NCBI RefSeq assembly: GCF_000166195.2
Contig: NZ_CM001403.1
Coordinates: 4,606,432-4,670,431, forward strand
Source of the DNA: Mucilaginibacter paludis DSM 18603
GTDB taxonomy: Bacteria; Bacteroidota; Bacteroidia; Sphingobacteriales; Sphingobacteriaceae
DNA length: 64,000 bases
Direction of reading: 5' to 3'
Below the pieces are notes generated by a model. The model worked only from the letters and a program-made list of their open reading frames with translations, was not told the origin of the DNA and did no database searches. The position numbers and the translations under genes were made by a program. Positions 63,541 through 64,000 of this stretch are shown piece by piece (the stretch's first letter is position 1; each line of letters opens with the position of its first letter).

Positions 63541-64000
63541 ATAGATTTGATAAATGGGGAATAGGGAGAATTATGGAAGATGAGAAGGTAAAATGGGATA
63601 GGTGCTATAAGATAGGTGACATTGGATGGAAAGGGTAAAAAATGAAAGACTTATATTCTCTTCAGTTCTTTTAAACTGCTTTCAGATTGCTATAGGATGA
63701 AATTGGATGCCTATTATTTTAGCACTTGCTTATAGTGACTTCTTCTTTAGTCAGTGCGCATATTTTGCTCCTATAATCATTATTCTTAATTTAGAACATC
63801 GGCCCGCTCAAACGCCGCGGGAAGGGCTTTGTTCTTTTTGTCTTGATACAAAAAGAACCAAAAAAATCAAGACTGCCCGATCCTTCCACCCACAGGCCAG
63901 CTCCCGGCCCGGCGTGCAGTCTGGCCTTTGCCCGCTTCCATCCGCTACACCAAATAACCAATCGACATCAAGCGTCCCCGCTATTTTTTCCGGTAAGATC
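63541..64000. repeat. gene-free region with a third family C repeat copy
   Basis: From about 63720 it repeats the blocks of 40243-41170: acttcttctttagtcagtgc, gaacatcggcccgctcaa, cgccgcgggaagggctttg, the perfect hairpin GTTCTTTTTGT/ACAAAAAGAAC (63831-63841 and 63848-63858), aagactgcccgatccttcc and ccggcccggcgtgcagtctg. The last 30 bases resemble the start of a next unit (cgctattttttccgg), so the array may go on past the window. The 63541-63720 part shows nothing clear. Confidence 0.8.

Overview
The window looks like chromosome of a Bacteroidota bacterium of the Sphingobacteriaceae type, probably close to Mucilaginibacter or Pedobacter. This is a judgement from gene content and protein style, not a database match. 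The supporting signs are a SusC/SusD pair driven by a FecI-type sigma and FecR anti-sigma, the type IX secretion/gliding block gldKLMN with gldD, DUF4271 and DUF4286 genes, GH92 and GH29 glycosidases, moderate GC, start sites mostly without a Shine-Dalgarno sequence, and many dispersed palindromic intergenic repeats.

Layout. 1-2.6 kb (minus): a TPR protein, a DUF4286 protein and the start of rmlC. 2.8-7.0 kb (plus): a tight three-gene unit of an S9-peptidase-like lipoprotein that has lost its catalytic serine, a histidine kinase and an OmpR-type regulator. 7.2-8.6 kb: a repeat-built cell-surface protein. 8.9-27.1 kb: a polysaccharide/glycoconjugate utilisation locus with sigma, anti-sigma, SusC, SusD, two accessory surface lipoproteins, an HETGH zincin lipoprotein, three thiol-redox proteins, a GH92 alpha-mannosidase and a GH29 alpha-fucosidase. 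27.2-28.9 kb: an IS4-type insertion sequence that also carries a divergent AbrB-like gene and a 28-bp perfect palindrome between the two genes. 28.9-37.4 kb: a two-domain S1C protease, DUF4271, hemD-like and gldKLMN. 37.6-39.9 kb (minus): MBL hydrolase, LolC/E-type permease, small lipoprotein. 39.9-41.3 kb: a gene-free tandem repeat of about 474 bp, followed by an orphan gene. 42.4-46.5 kb (minus): aroE-gldD, phosphosulfolactate synthase, TPR protein. 46.7-50.0 kb (plus): ALDH7-type dehydrogenase and a subtilase. 50.1-60.0 kb (minus): a second two-component pair, clpS, a small orphan, 2,4-dienoyl-CoA reductase and enoyl-CoA hydratase homologues, a ThiE-like gene, a PafA-like phosphatase and an acyl-CoA dehydrogenase homologue. 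60.2-63.5 kb (minus): a thiamine-uptake unit of TonB receptor plus PnuC-type permease under a TPP riboswitch. The window ends in a third copy of the 474-bp repeat.

How the parts fit. The sigma/anti-sigma pair probably senses SusC occupancy and switches on the utilisation locus, whose exo-mannosidase and fucosidase suggest mannose- and fucose-capped glycans. GldK-N and GldD belong to the type IX secretion and gliding machinery. The TPP riboswitch, the TonB receptor and the PnuC-type protein form an outer- plus inner-membrane thiamine route.

Most worth following up: the TPP riboswitch whose junction before P4 carries an insert of roughly 87 nt made of short repeats; the IS4 element with its own AbrB-like gene and palindromic candidate operator; the pseudo-peptidase/two-component unit; and the repeat families, one of which sits directly upstream of two start codons and could fold over one of them.
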